DNA of 64,000 bases. Source: Rostrohypoxylon terebratum. Lineage: Eukaryota; Ascomycota; Sordariomycetes; Xylariales; Hypoxylaceae. Shown piece after piece: positions 47,307 to 58,450 of the stretch (position 1 is the stretch's first letter; every line of letters begins with the position of its first letter). The notes under the pieces are model-generated. The model ran no database searches. It worked only from the letters and a program-made list of their open reading frames with translations, and was not told where the DNA came from. The position numbers and the translations under genes were made by a program. The stretch spans positions 186,001 to 250,000 of the forward strand of contig MU385858.1 of NCBI GenBank assembly GCA_022497145.1. The letters run 5' to 3'.

Positions 47307-47694
47307 TCGAATTGATCGCTCCAGGGCTAATCCACTCCTAAGAAAATACAGTGTAGACTCGCATTAGCGTCTGCAATTTAGCGTAGCTGAACCCTCCATT
47401 ACCTACCTACTACCAGCTCCCCCTAAAAAGTACAATGGGTGTACAGAGTACATGTGCGAAGTATGGATTACGCCATACTGTATTTGGTATTAGGTAAAGC
47501 CTAATTCAGCTCAGCTCGCATGATAAGGACCACTAATCATCGCCCTCCTACATCTGACGACTCATACTCAGACATCCATTCATTTCTTCCTCGCCTTCGC
47601 TTCGAAATCTCTTATCTAGCACCTATTGATCAATTCTCGCGATTATTTATATAGACTTCAATTCAATTATCATCCCTAACGAAGGACCGCCGCC
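47307..47694. other. intergenic, PMP3 promoter side
   Basis: Contains cattacctacctactacc repeats near 47397 and an AT-rich segment with TATATAGAC about 45 bp before the PMP3 ATG. No other gene. Confidence 0.6.
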
Positions 47695-48458
47695 ATGTGT
47701 TGTTCCGCAGATCTATTCCTCGGCCTCCTGGCCATCCTCTTCCCTCCTCTGCCCGGTACGTCATGACCCATCTCCATATCCATCGCCATTTGCCCCCGCC
47801 TGCCGCTATGCGTCTGCCTTGCGGCCTTGCGTCGCGCGGATTAGCCAGCGACCGGCAGCTCCGCATTACGCATCGCATCGCGACAGCCTACGATCTTTAT
47901 TCCACATATATACCGAATTATTATATTCTTGTCAGAATATTCAATTTACTAACATGAAATAACCACAGTCTGGGTAAAAACGGGCCTCTGTTCCGCCGAC
48001 TCCCTCATCAACATCCTCCTCTGCATGCTCGGCTACGTATGTCTCCTCTCCTCCCCTCCCACGCCCATCTTCCCCTATCCTAATCCTTCCTCCCATCCCC
48101 TAACCTCAACCTAAACTCCGCTCTTTCTCTCTAACTTCCCAAAATCCAGCTCCCCGGCCTAATCCACTCCTGGTACATAATCTCCAAATTCCCCGAGCTC
48201 TACGAGTACGAATCCGCGACGCCGCAAGACGCCGAGTCCGGCGGCCGCGTAACCTACGTCTTCGTCTCGCAGCCGCCCCGATCTGAGCGCCCGCCCCAAG
48301 CCTCGCCCACGCACCCCAACTACGGCACCGCGAACGCGAGCACCAACGGTTCCTCCTCCTCCGCGGCGGCGGGTCCGAGCAGCGGCCCCCACGACCCCGC
48401 GCCCCCGACCTACGCCGAGGCTGTCAAGGGCGACCACAAGGTGCAGACGCAGGACTAG
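47695..48458 (+). CDS. PMP3: Pmp3/UPF0057 stress-response small membrane protein with extended tail
   Basis: Small plasma-membrane proteolipid that modulates membrane potential and ion tolerance (family knowledge). Exons 47695-47755, 47969-48036 and 48150-48458 give 145 residues. The N-terminal 55 residues carry the family pattern: two hydrophobic helices (LFLGLLAILFPPLPVW and SLINILLCMLGYLPGLIHSW) joined by VKTGLCSAD. Canonical Pmp3 ends soon after helix 2. Here a tail of about 85 residues, rich in Ser, Pro and Ala (ending PTYAEAVKGDHKVQTQD), is added, as often seen in filamentous fungi; it includes a PPTY motif that could bind WW-domain ubiquitin ligases. Both introns fall within the membrane domain. 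Confidence 0.92.
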
Positions 48459-48937
48459 GCATCTCCCCTGCTGCCGCACTCTCCCTACCAGGTCATCGTT
48501 CCCGTTGTGCATTCCCGTTGTGCACGCCCCCGGCTCACACGACGTCCACCTCTTCCCGGAGTGTTTGTGGCAACGGCGTTCGATATCGGGTCTGCACCTG
48601 CGGGACTTCAGGCTATCACGGCCCCGGACGATCCGGGACCTAAACCACGCGTGGGAGGAATGGCTGTGGCGTCACGTGTAAACGAAGGGTTTCTTGCTTT
48701 CCGCGGAGTTAAGGACAATACATATTTTTTTTGGTTCGGGATTTGCGATTCATTATTTTCCGTCGGTTCGGCTGAGGGTTGGAAAGTGTCGAATGCGTGT
48801 AACATCGCACTGTAAAAAGAGCAGCAATACAATACATCACATGGATGATTTTGGCAGATACGATCGTTGCGGTAGTAACAAAATGTTGGCATATGCATTG
48901 GCATGGTAATACTAGCTTATCTATTCTCTGCTTCCGC
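48459..48937. other. intergenic between convergent genes
   Basis: 3' flanks of PMP3 and of the minus-strand gene. A tandem cattcccgttgtgcattcccgttgtgcac repeat of 14 nt lies near 48501-48528. No gene seen. Confidence 0.6.
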
Positions 48938-50997
48938 CTAGACGCCTCTGTCCGTGTCTTCGTCGCTGCTTTTGGCCATTTCCTTGGCGTGGCCGCTTCT
49001 CTTTCTTCGGCCGTGGTACACGCAGACTCCGGTGCCTCCGGATTTGTGACGCTTGTTGGTCGGGCACATGGGGCTACTGGGTAGGTGTTCCGGCAGGTCA
49101 AATTCGAAGGAACTAGGTGTCATAGCTCCGTATCTCGGCACCGCTACCGGGACCTCCCACCATTCCTTGTCTCCTTGATCCCTCTTCTCCCTTTCCCTTT
49201 CCCTCTCCTTCCTTAGCTTACTCCTGTCCTGCTCGTTGGATTTGGTAGTGGTGGTAGGATAAGGGGTGTGGTAGAATTCGCAGTGCTCTCCGGTGCTTCC
49301 CAGACTGCTGCCGCGTGCCGGCGGCGTCGAGATATCGAAGAAGAACGACTGGGGTCGACCGGCGTGGTGGCCGCTCTCGCGAATTGGCGGCGTTTTAATA
49401 CGAGTTGCTTCCTATTTGTCATGGTCAGTCTCGAATCCCTAAATTGTCCGATTTTGTATGAAACTACTAGGTAGATCGAGAATTGATAGACTTACGCCAC
49501 CTGGGAATTGTACGCTGAAGCGGTTTAATCGATCTGTGTCTACATATTGATCAATATCATCTACTTTTTATCATTTCGTTCTCATTTACCTTGACTTCCC
49601 TTTCTCGCTCCCTCTTTTTTTTAGGTTAGCTCCGCAGCGCACATATAAAAAGATCTGAAAGGAAATAAGAGATAAACAGAGCAATAGGCAATATACTCTA
49701 TGTAACACACACACACACCTATGTCGGAGACCGGACTAGTAACCGGAGTTCGGCCACGAAGCACACCGCGAACAGAGCTCGACACGGAGCTAGCTCCGGA
49801 ACCGCCAGAGGCTTCACGGTGCCAGGGACTTTTGCCGAAGAGTTTGCGTGACCAGTTGCTTCGGCCTTTGTTTGGCTTACCTTCCTCGCGCAATACTGAC
49901 GATACGCGATGCATAGCTGACTGGCTCTGACTATGATTTATAAGCTGTATCTTCGAACCCCCCATATTGCTTTTTATGTAATTGTAATTAAAATTGTCCT
50001 CATCTTTTTCTTCTTCGGCCGTCTTCTTAATCTTCTATACGAGTCACGCGCCAGATACTCGTCAGCGTCCTTCTAAAGCCGCAACTATGTCCGTGGTTTA
50101 AAGGAAATCGGGAAGGGGCGCGACATGGTAACTTACCGGTTTATGATCCGGGAGAATCCTCGCTATGAGCGACTTCCTAAATTTACCCCCTTGATTGCTT
50201 GTCGATGGACGGAAATGGGAAGAAAGGGAGGCTGAAGCGGTGCTGCGTGGTTTGTCGAGGGGGCTCCCGGTAGGCGTAGCGGAATCCGAACCCCCGCCAC
50301 CGCTCGTGAGTGGTGAGCTCTGTACCGGCTTCGAGGCTACTCTTAGGATAGATGTACCCCCCTCATAGCCGTGAAAGTCCGGATCTATGGGTGATCGTTG
50401 CAGCGACTGGACATGAGCTTCCTCGGTCAGAAAAGGACTGTAGAGAGGTGCTTGTTGTAGGGTTCGGTTCAAGGGGAACACGGATCCGCTGCTCTCGCTG
50501 CTGGTGCCTTTGCGTGACAACGGGGGTCGTTGCAGAGACTGGACGTGTGCTTCTTCGGTGAGAAAGGGGCTAGGATTGGGCGCCTGTGCCCACGTATTAC
50601 TTGGCGATTGCTGTAGGTCCTCCTGCGTGTCTTTCCCGGAACTGCTCTTGCCGGAACGCTTGCGCCACTTGAAATGCTTGATGGCCTTCCTAGGGCTTTC
50701 GATGATCTCGCGTTCGGCCCAGTATCCCGCCGGAAACCAAACCCATTCGTATCCATCTCTGGCGGGTCGTGGAGGGTCGATGGACGTGTTAAGAGACACC
50801 GGCGCGCTACTGTGGGATTCTTTTGCGGGTTGCCGAGCAGCTGGGCTCGTAGTTGTTACGGTTCCCATCGAGGTGGAGGGTATCCTACTTGTTGGTCCGT
50901 CGACGCCGGAGATGCTGCGAACCCTCCACCGAGTGATGGTGCTCATGCGACGAGGCCATTCCGACCAAGGGTTTATATCTTCGGAGCCGTCCTCCAT
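48938..50997 (-). CDS. conserved-looking Ser-rich protein of unknown function (four exons)
   Basis: Joining 50997-50137, 49944-49719, 49560-49496 and 49411-48938 gives one 541-residue frame. Introns 2 and 3 are well supported: phases match, and the joins restore smooth text (SPVSDI|DDIDQYVDTDRLNRFSVQ and FPGG|EATRIKTPPIRES). The acceptor of intron 1 is ambiguous among three in-frame CAGs (49944 used). Recognisable blocks: RDGYEWVWFPAGYWAEREII near residue 80; two copies of SPFLTEEAHVQSLQR; KSLIARILPDHKP; RVSSVLREEGKPNKGRSNWS with KLFGKSPWHR; SFFFDISTPPARGSSLGS; and the closing FEFDLPEHLPSSPMCPTNK followed by GVCVYHGRRKR. The pattern resembles a disordered scaffold conserved in filamentous ascomycetes. 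The Cys/His pair near the end could bind metal, but no function is known to me. Confidence 0.65.
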
Positions 50998-51702
50998 GGT
51001 GACACTTCGGCATTCTTAGAAATAAAGATACCTAGTAGGGATGGATAAATAATACTAGAGAATCATTGTCGATACGGTGATGTTGCGTAGGAAGTCTTGT
51101 AGAGTCCAGAGGTTAAGGCTGAAGTAGGGCCGGTCATAAATGTAAACATCTATAGAACCTGAAATCGGCATCAGCATAAGCTATTTTTGATTTTAGGATA
51201 TTCGTGGATCTAATTTTGACGGTCAAGTTTGTTACAAAGCAGTTGCCTTTTCTTTTTCCTTTTCCAAACCGGCAAGTCCTTCATATTAGGTACTTGCCCC
51301 TGATTTGTAGACTGTAAACGGTAAACTGTAAATGCTCAGTGCTGCCTTCTTCTTCGTATGCCTTGCGTGGTGCTTGATGCAGGTGGAGGATAAAGCTCCC
51401 ATGCACCTTCCTCTATAATGTTCAAGTTACTTCTATAAAGGAGTCAGGGGCAAGAAATCTTTTGACTGCTTTTTTTTTTTCATTTGAGTGGTTGTCCGTT
51501 AGGCATACCTATCCTATGTTACTTCGGCCTAGCATACTATAGGGATCTTGTACATGATGGGTTTCCAAGATTATCTTACAAAATCCTTCTTTTCTATAGT
51601 TTGCTATATGGTACACCATTGTTTTTACATACCTAGGTAACTATTATACTATCTATATTCGTATCGAGCATGCGCGTGCGCATTGCTTCGGAGAGGGCGA
51701 AC
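50998..51702. other. intergenic, no gene seen
   Basis: AT-rich region upstream of the preceding minus-strand gene and downstream of SUV3. Includes a T-run of about 11 near 51470 and tacctaggtaactatta near 51631. Confidence 0.6.
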
Positions 51703-54090
51703 TCAACCGCTTCTCGCGGCTGCGGCTTGTGACTCCGGCTGCTCGATAGGCTCTATCACGTCGGAGCCGTCGTAGAGAGGCTCTTCGTGCCCTTCCTCGT
51801 TCCATTCGCCAGGAACTTCGTTCTTCGGACCGTCGGTAGACGTATTACCGAAGATCATCCTCTTCTTGAGCCTTGCACTCTCGGCCTTCTTCCGGATGCT
51901 CTCTAGTCTCGATCTACGTTGTTCTTCGGTTATGTTAATTTTGCCTAAGTGGTTATCGATCTTCTCCTCGACCATTTCTTTGACGTGGAAGGCTAGCGCC
52001 TGGCTACGGAAGACGCCGGTATAACGATAACTGAGCCAGAGGTACAGCGTGATCGTTTTGTGAAGAGCTTCTAAGCGTTGCAAGTATTCTCCCGGACTTT
52101 TCTTGAAGTCTGACTCCTCCATGTCGAGTATTTCTAGATCGACGGCTTTGATATCGACAAGGTCGCCGCCGGACATTTGGGAAATGCACTTCCCGTAAGA
52201 CTGAACGACTGCCGGCCCCGACCTCTCCCGCAGGGCGACCGGCGCGTTCAGGAAGACGCAACGATCGTAGACGGACATGGGAAACGGCTGGATTAGGTCG
52301 CATATGTCCAGCATCTCCTTCGTACTGCAGAGGTGAAATCTTTGAGAAGTCTGGGCGATGTCTCGTAGGCGAGATACTATATAGCTGAAAGATGTCCTAG
52401 GGGGGAAGTATGACGAGAATCGTTCGATGACGGAAGGCGGGGGTTGTATTCCCGCCGTTTTTATGGGCTCGGCTTCGCTACGAAAGGCTCGTCTGATGGC
52501 TTGCAGGTCGCGGCTCTCGAGCGCCGTCACCAATCCAGGTTGGCTAGGGTTAGCTGGCTCTTTCGAGTCTGACCCCGAGTCTGACGCAGCCGCCTGGCGG
52601 GCTGTTCTGTATCGACCCGCCCTACCCCCTATCTGCTTAATTTCAGACGTAGTCAATTGCCGGTAGCCGGCACCGGTGCGTTTATCTGTCGTTTCGAAAA
52701 CGATTCGTCTTATTTCCAAGTTGAGACCCATGCCGATGGCGTCGCTCGCGACGAGAAAGTCGTAGTCGTTGTCGGGATTGTTGAAGAGCGCGGCTTGCTG
52801 AGCACGGGTTTCCGGTGGCAACGATCCGTAGATCATGGCACACCGACGCCCGGTAGCATCTTCTATCTGCTTCTTTAATGTGTGTATACTGAGTCTCGAA
52901 AAAGTGACCACGGCATCTCCCTTTTCTAAATTTTTGAGTTTCCCTAAGGGTTTGTCCATGGTCTCCAACGGGTTTAATCGCTTATATTGTTTAACAACGC
53001 ACTTATCGCCGATGGTGGCGCATAAGGACTGGATCAATTCCACGGTACGCTCCTCTCCGCAGAGGTGAACTTCTTTGGCCTGCACGCCAAGGAAGGCCTG
53101 AGTCCACGCCCAGCCTCTCTCGACGTCCCCGATCATTTGGATTTCGTCAATAACCGCGACGTCCACCGGATGATTCAGAGGTGTCATCTCTACGGTACAG
53201 CTCCGGAAATAGGTATCGACATCGTCCGGGATTCGTTGTTCTTCGCCGGTCACCAAGGCGCACTTCTTGCCCTTGGCTAGGAACCGGGTGTAGACTTCGT
53301 GTGCTAATAATCTAAGCGGTCCTGAGTAGATTCCGGACTTGGCATTTTCCAATGCTTTCAAGGCATGGTATGTCTTTCCGGAGTTTGTCGGGCCTACGTG
53401 TAGGTAGACTGTGCGTTGCAAGGCTCTTGTGGCGGGAAACCACTCGTGAGGATACCGGAAATCCGCGATTTTTTTATGGGTGGCGACGATATTCTTAGGA
53501 AATCTCGAGCGCATTAGAAAATTTTGAAAGCCGTAAGCCAACTGATTAGCGAGGCCGGCCATTTCATTTTCGATGAAGGCTTTGCGCAGGTTCCAGAACA
53601 GGGGATTGTTGGTCTTCGAAATCGCTTCGCTCTCGCTAGCCAGGTCGCAAGCCTTCTCGAGCGAGGCCCTGAACAATTTGACCTCGCGCTCATAATCAAG
53701 TTTTGTTTCGAGCCCGAAAGCTTTATATTCATTCTGTCTCGCCGCCCAGCTCCGCGATGTACTCATGATGAGGTCGTATCTGCCAAGCATAAGGTTACGA
53801 AATATTGTGTAAGTTTGTTTCGAGTCTTTCTTCGCCGATACCATCCTCTCATTTTGCCTAGCGAACAGAGATTGGTGGTCATTATCGTCTTTTCGTCTAT
53901 ATGCTTTTGGCTACAAACTTGTTAATGGCTGCTACTAGGTCATAGATGCACCATCGGATATGAGTATGGTGCATGAAAGCACTCTTACCTTCGCTCTAGA
54001 CGTAGACGCAGTAGTTGAGAAGGCATGTCTGCAATATGAATGAAGTGCATAGCTGGATCTAACCGATCCAATTCTGAGAAGGTATCTCAT
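51703..54090 (-). CDS. SUV3: mitochondrial ATP-dependent RNA helicase Suv3
   Basis: RNA helicase subunit of the mitochondrial degradosome, unwinding RNA for the exoribonuclease (family knowledge). The visible long frame lacks a targeting peptide. I reconstruct an upstream exon 54090-53989 (MRYLLRIGSVRSSYALHSYC, then RHAFSTTASTSRAK) joined in phase 0 across a 78-nt intron to 53910-51703, 769 residues in all. The first exon is Arg/Ser-rich, lacks acids and fits a mitochondrial presequence. Helicase motifs: Walker A GPTNSGKT at about 207-214, DEIQ at about 289-292, GSLPPETR, FLVASDAIGMGLNL and the motif VI QIGGRAGR. The SUV3 C-terminal domain follows (YLQRLEALHKTITLYLWLSY). The C-terminal tail is acidic. 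It is divergent from the R-SNARE gene with 702 bp between starts. Confidence 0.92.
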
Positions 54091-54792
54091 TGCTCATATA
54101 ATGACTGGGGGATTCGGGAACCATATTAGAGCTAATCCCCGCCCATTTGAGTTTTCAAAGGTTGATAGGTTACTTTATGCAATTAATTCTTCAATTGATT
54201 CCTTCAAGGCTTTCGAAGCGAGTGCTCTAGAGGCGAATGTGAAATTGTCGACTTCAATATTTCGAGGTTCAACTTTCAAGGTTTGCGATGTGATCGTTAT
54301 CGATATGGATTCTATTAAAATTTCTTATCAGTGTGAACCCCACGGTTTATCCACATCGTGGATGTGGGACCTGGTACGACTCGAGGTAGGACCTTAGGAC
54401 CTAGGACCTAGGTACTTAGTACCACCAGTACCGTGTCTTGTCTTTCTTGCGCACGGCATACAAACGGCAGGTACAAGACTACAAGTACTATTAAAGTGCC
54501 TCCCCTAATCAGAATGGCTGGCTGATTTCTTATTGGTCGATCTATCACTTAACGCATTCCCGTCGTCATTAATTTTGGCTAGAAGGCAGGTTAGACCCAA
54601 CATTCTGGAACTTGCTGACTTTAAACTTTGGTTAATTCGATCTTCTTTCCATCCATCAATTTTCTATCTCATCGCCCCCTAGTTAACCAAACACCTGCTC
54701 CTATTCCATATTCGTCTACGCCATCGGATCTCCAATCAAAGAGTGCAAGCGATCAATCCCTTTAGGATAGGAGCCGTAGAACATCATTCGCG
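54091..54792. promoter_or_regulatory. divergent promoter region of SUV3 and the R-SNARE gene
   Basis: No secure gene. A palindromic cluster of ggacctaggacctaggtactt lies at 54386-54423. A 98-residue plus-strand frame at 54101-54397 is open but lies over the SUV3 leader and has no family signal. No TATA box is obvious. Confidence 0.5.
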
Positions 54793-55560
54793 ATGGCGTC
54801 CTCATCGACACAAACTCCACTTCTCTAGTACGCCTCGATCTACATCTAAGGCAACCAATGAGCAAGCTAATAAGCGTACAGCTCGTGCATCGCGCACCAC
54901 ACCACCATCCTCTCCGAATGCACGACCTCCCCATCGTCCAAGACCTCGTCCCTCGCCTCCCTGATCCTCCCCAAGATCGACCATGACTCGCCGCAGAAGC
55001 TGACGTACACCCATGGCTCGCACCACATCCACTACATCTCGGAAGCCTCGTCGGCGCACCCGGGCAACCCATCCGCAGGCGGGCTAACCTTCCTCGTGAT
55101 CGCGGAGTCGTCGCTCGGGCGTCGCGTGCCCTTCGGTTTCCTCTTTGAGATCCGGAAGCGCTTCTTCGACGAGTTCGACGTCGCCTCTGCCGACTTCGCC
55201 GACATGCCCAACTACGGCGCCGGCAGCTTCAACGCCGAGCTCAAGAACCTCATGGTCGAGTTCGGCACCACGAGCGGCGGCCGCGATGATGCGATCACCA
55301 ACGTCCAGCGCGAGATGGACGACGTGCGCGGTATTATGACGCGCAATATCGAGGGCTTGTTGGAGAGGGGCGAGCGCATCGACTTGCTCGTTGACAAGAC
55401 GGACCGCCTTGGTGGCAGCGCGCGCGAGTTCAGGGTCCGCAGCCGCGGCCTCAAACGCCAGATGTGGTGGAAGAACGTCAAACTGATGGCACTGCTTGTC
55501 GTCGTGTTCCTCTTGATCATCGTCGCGATAGTAATCGCGGTCAAGAACGCTACGGGATGA
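54793..55560 (+). CDS. NYV1: R-SNARE, longin-type synaptobrevin (Nyv1/VAMP7-like)
   Basis: Vesicle or vacuolar SNARE for membrane fusion. Exons 54793-54827 and 54882-55560 join across a 54-nt intron (TAC codon split TA|C; GCTAAT branch site) to 237 residues. N-terminal longin-like domain of about 125 residues (LLYSCIAHHTTILSE, then LTFLVIAESSLGRRVPFGFL). The SNARE coiled coil starts near TNVQREMDDVRGIMTRNIEG with the central arginine in LLERGERID, followed by KTDRLGGSAREFRVRSRGLK. A single C-terminal membrane anchor (MALLVVVFLLIIVAIVIAV) is near residues 211-230. The longin domain plus length fit the Nyv1/VAMP7 group rather than the short Snc type. Confidence 0.93.
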
Positions 55561-56014
55561 GCTGGAGCCATCAATTAAACCAAAAAAAATTACAAAACTA
55601 ATCATCTCTTTTCTTACTGGGTCGAGCACATGCGTGCTCAGGGACTACATTTTCATCACGGGGAAAAGCGACAGACCTCGCAAGCTGAGGCAGTATTGTA
55701 TTTCTACGGGCGTTTATTTTTCCTTGGATTGGGTAAATTACGGAAGCTGAGCTTGCTGGTATCGAGTTTTATGGGAATAGCATCCCTCTCCATTCCCTTT
55801 GTTGACGGCGATACCCGAGATGATTCCAATGGCTTTATGCTCATATCTCATGTACATACAATTGTACTCCTAGCCCCAAACAGATTGTTCCGACTTGGCG
55901 GTGATTTGCCCCGTGTCCATTGATTGATTCATGATGATATAATTGCGCACCCGTTATATTTGGTTCGGTTTTATATGAATCTCTTCGTTTCTAGATCTTT
56001 CACAAATGCGTCCT
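55561..56014. other. intergenic between convergent genes
   Basis: 3' flanks of the SNARE gene and the small minus-strand gene. A 97-residue open frame at 55630-55923 has no family signal and starts inside likely 3'UTR. Confidence 0.55.
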
Positions 56015-56531
56015 TTATAACATAGCTGGAATAGCTCCTCCGGCTCTCCTCCGCGCTTCTTCGTAGGCATATCCGTACGCGACGGGATTGGTCAGACCCA
56101 CAGCGTCAAGTACAAAAGGTGACCTTCGTAACCTCTCTGTAAAGAATACTGGATGTAGATTTGATGTATCTCTTGTTGCTATTGGTGATATCATATTCGG
56201 CACCGAGGAGGAAGGGATCGGGGCGGATGGCATGTGACAGACGCGCGGCGGAGGTTGGATTACCGGAGGCGGCATCGAAGCGGGTTCTTGAAAATGCGGT
56301 GTATGTATATCGGAATTGGATATTTGATGCGACCGCGCAACGGCTAGGCGTAAATTCGTTGGATTTGACAACCAAATGGGCTGAAAATGGTGTTAGTATT
56401 AAGAAGATGGAGGGATAGTAGGGTGGATGAATGCGAAAACTGACCCGAGGTTCAATGTCGTCATCCCCACGTGGGGATAAAGCAGGGTGTTTTCCCCCAA
56501 AGATTTGAGAAGCCGAGTGCCGTAACATCAT
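56015..56531 (-). CDS. small spliced protein of unknown function
   Basis: Exons 56531-56445 (MMLRHSASQIFGGKHPALSP and on to IEPR) and 56380-56015 join in phase 0 to 150 residues. The 64-nt intron has GTCAGT, a TACTAACACC branch site and TTTTCAG, which is strong support for a real gene. The second exon is Pro-rich in the middle (PPPVIQPPPRVCHMPSAP) and ends GYAYEEARRRAGGAIPAML with a helical, charged C-terminus. No signal peptide, membrane helix or family recognised. A second ATG directly follows the first. Confidence 0.6.
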
Positions 56532-57187
56532 GCTCTGTCTGTCTGTCGATATTGTCGAAATAATAGGAAATAGGAAAAAAATCAATAATTCATTTTCAAA
56601 CGTACCCAATTCTTTGAATTTTACTATTCAAGAATTTGTCGGGAATTCCGATAACTGCTACCTCTCAACCTTGGTGAAAGACCGGTGTAGGTTCGGCTTC
56701 TACTCCGAAATATGTACCTAGGTCCTATGTCGCATGGATCAAGTATTAAAGTCCTCCACATCTCGGCATCTTTTTAGCAAACCGTTCTCAAAATTTTGCC
56801 ATTCTCGTATTAGGCCAATCTTTACATGTACTATGTACGCAGTATGCAGCACATCCATGGATGCTTTCTTGGATAGGATTGTGCCTCCATATCACGGGGA
56901 CTAGTGGTATAAATATAGGCTAGCGGTTTGGCGTCAACCAATGGTGGTTGGGAATATTCAAATCAACGTGCGATTCTACGGATGGGATGCTGGTTGGATA
57001 CGTCTGAGGAAGTAGATATCCGTGTCTCTGAGCGAGTTACGAGCCTCATCTATAGCAGGCTTGATCTTTGGATGTAGCCTCAGTTACTGTTGTTTTACCA
57101 TATTATGCGACGCAGTTGCTTAGATCTATGATTGGGGTCATCAATATTAAACCGTCTATTTTACCATCTATACATTCGTACATTCAT
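56532..57187. other. intergenic, no gene seen
   Basis: AT-rich DNA upstream of the small minus-strand gene and downstream of the SDR gene. gtacctaggtcctatg lies at 56713-56728. No coding signal. Confidence 0.6.
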
Positions 57188-58450
57188 TCATGATGCTGCC
57201 TTTTTACCTTTCCGCCGTGAGGTTTTCTTCTCAGCCTCTTTCCCTTTCTTGATGGAACCTATCAAAGCGTCAATCTCCTCTGCCTTCTCTTTTTCCTGTT
57301 TCTCCTTTTCCTTAGCTTCTTGCTGTTTCTTTTCCAGCACTCTCAAGGCAGCCTGATCCTTTTCGGTCTTTTCGATGAGCTTATCGCTTGCTTCCCATAG
57401 CTTTTTCGCGACGGCTTCATCTTTGATGTCTATTCTTGCAAAATCGACTTCCATGCATTCCTTGATAAACTTGCCGCCAGCTCCTCTGCTCAAATCAGGG
57501 TCCATTGCCGCATGTAGAATAGATTGAGCACCCATTTCTGGGCTCTTCAAGAAGAACCAGGGAACCAGGTAGGAAGAAAGATAAACCACCAGGCCCCAAA
57601 TCGTGCCCCGGGTCAACCACCGTCTCATTCCAGGAGTGCGAGTATAACCAGGGTCCGCAAAGACGACTCGAGAGTTCATGGGGAGCTTGTCTGGTCGCTC
57701 ATACGCATCTAGATGTTTCTGGAAGGCTTGTCCAAACACCATCAAAGCTAGCTTGCTTCTAGCATATGCCTTGCCTGGAGTCCACTCCTTCTTTGTCAAC
57801 TCGTTATTAAGCGATGGGGACCGGATGTAAGATGAACATGTCGGAATGATTACTCGTACGTCGCGGTCGAAGGGTTGGGCTCGGAGCGCCGGACTTAGAA
57901 TTCCTAGCAGGTGGAAGTTGGCGAGGTAGTTCACCATCCACATCTCTTCAATTCCTTCTTCTGTCTCTGTCCGTTTCTTCCCCGGGGGTGTGACGGTAGC
58001 GGCACACAGAATAAGCATGTCTAATCGTCTTGGTGGCGCATTGTCAATCCACTTCGTAGCAAATTGACGAATACTGTGCAGAGAGGACAGATCGACCTGT
58101 TCTGCGTATATCATTTGGTTGTTGGTCTGTTGGCGCAATTCTCCTATGTAGTCTGCGAGGAAGGGATTCGACGGTGGCAATCGGGTTAGGAGTACGATCT
58201 GGGCTCCTCGTGTGGCTAATTCTCGAGCAACGACAGCGCCTATACCTGATGTTCCACCAGTTATCATGACAACCCGACCATGCATATTGCGTTCCGTTAA
58301 CGTTTTAGCGCCGCTCATGAATCTCTTGAAAATCATTAGGAATAAAACAACGGCTCCGATCTCGAATAATGTCAACGGATCGCGTGCCCAGCCGGGCACC
58401 CACTCCGGGGGCCCATAGACGAATGTGTCCCAGAGGAATGGGATAGGCAT
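57188..58450 (-). CDS. short-chain dehydrogenase/reductase, Env9-like (membrane or lipid-droplet associated)
   Basis: 420 residues from MPIPFLWDTFVYGPPEWVPG; the open frame extends 62 codons further upstream, but that part is hydrophobic and repeat-like, so the downstream ATG is chosen. A membrane segment lies near residues 30-45. The NAD(P)-binding motif TGGTSGIG is at 64-71, and the catalytic YARSK lies within GKAYARSKLALMVFGQ. A second hydrophobic stretch follows (GLVVYLSSYLVPWFFL). The C-terminal 75 residues form a Lys/Glu-rich coiled coil ending in a basic KKGKEAEKKTSRRKGKKAAS tail. The arrangement resembles the fungal Env9 / retinol-dehydrogenase-like group found on lipid droplets; substrate unknown. 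Confidence 0.85.
   Translation of the reverse strand: MPIPFLWDTFVYGPPEWVPGWARDPLTLFEIGAVVLFLMIFKRFMSGAKTLTERNMHGRVVMITGGTSGIGAVVARELATRGAQIVLLTRLPPSNPFLADYIGELRQQTNNQMIYAEQVDLSSLHSIRQFATKWIDNAPPRRLDMLILCAATVTPPGKKRTETEEGIEEMWMVNYLANFHLLGILSPALRAQPFDRDVRVIIPTCSSYIRSPSLNNELTKKEWTPGKAYARSKLALMVFGQAFQKHLDAYERPDKLPMNSRVVFADPGYTRTPGMRRWLTRGTIWGLVVYLSSYLVPWFFLKSPEMGAQSILHAAMDPDLSRGAGGKFIKECMEVDFARIDIKDEAVAKKLWEASDKLIEKTEKDQAALRVLEKKQQEAKEKEKQEKEKAEEIDALIGSIKKGKEAEKKTSRRKGKKAAS

Noticed and set aside
48159..48512. 117-residue frame antisense to PMP3
   Set aside because: Gly/Arg-rich complement of the Ser/Pro-rich PMP3 tail; a shadow frame.
49621..49965. Minus-strand frame as a separate small gene
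   Set aside because: Its 3' half runs into a GT microsatellite; splicing joins it smoothly to exons on both sides of one larger gene.
54101..54397. 98-residue plus-strand frame between SUV3 and the SNARE gene
   Set aside because: Text is not implausible, but it begins 11 bp from the SUV3 start on the opposite strand, has no family signal and ends in the repeat cluster.
55630..55923. 97-residue frame downstream of the SNARE gene
   Set aside because: Probably 3'UTR; no homology signal.
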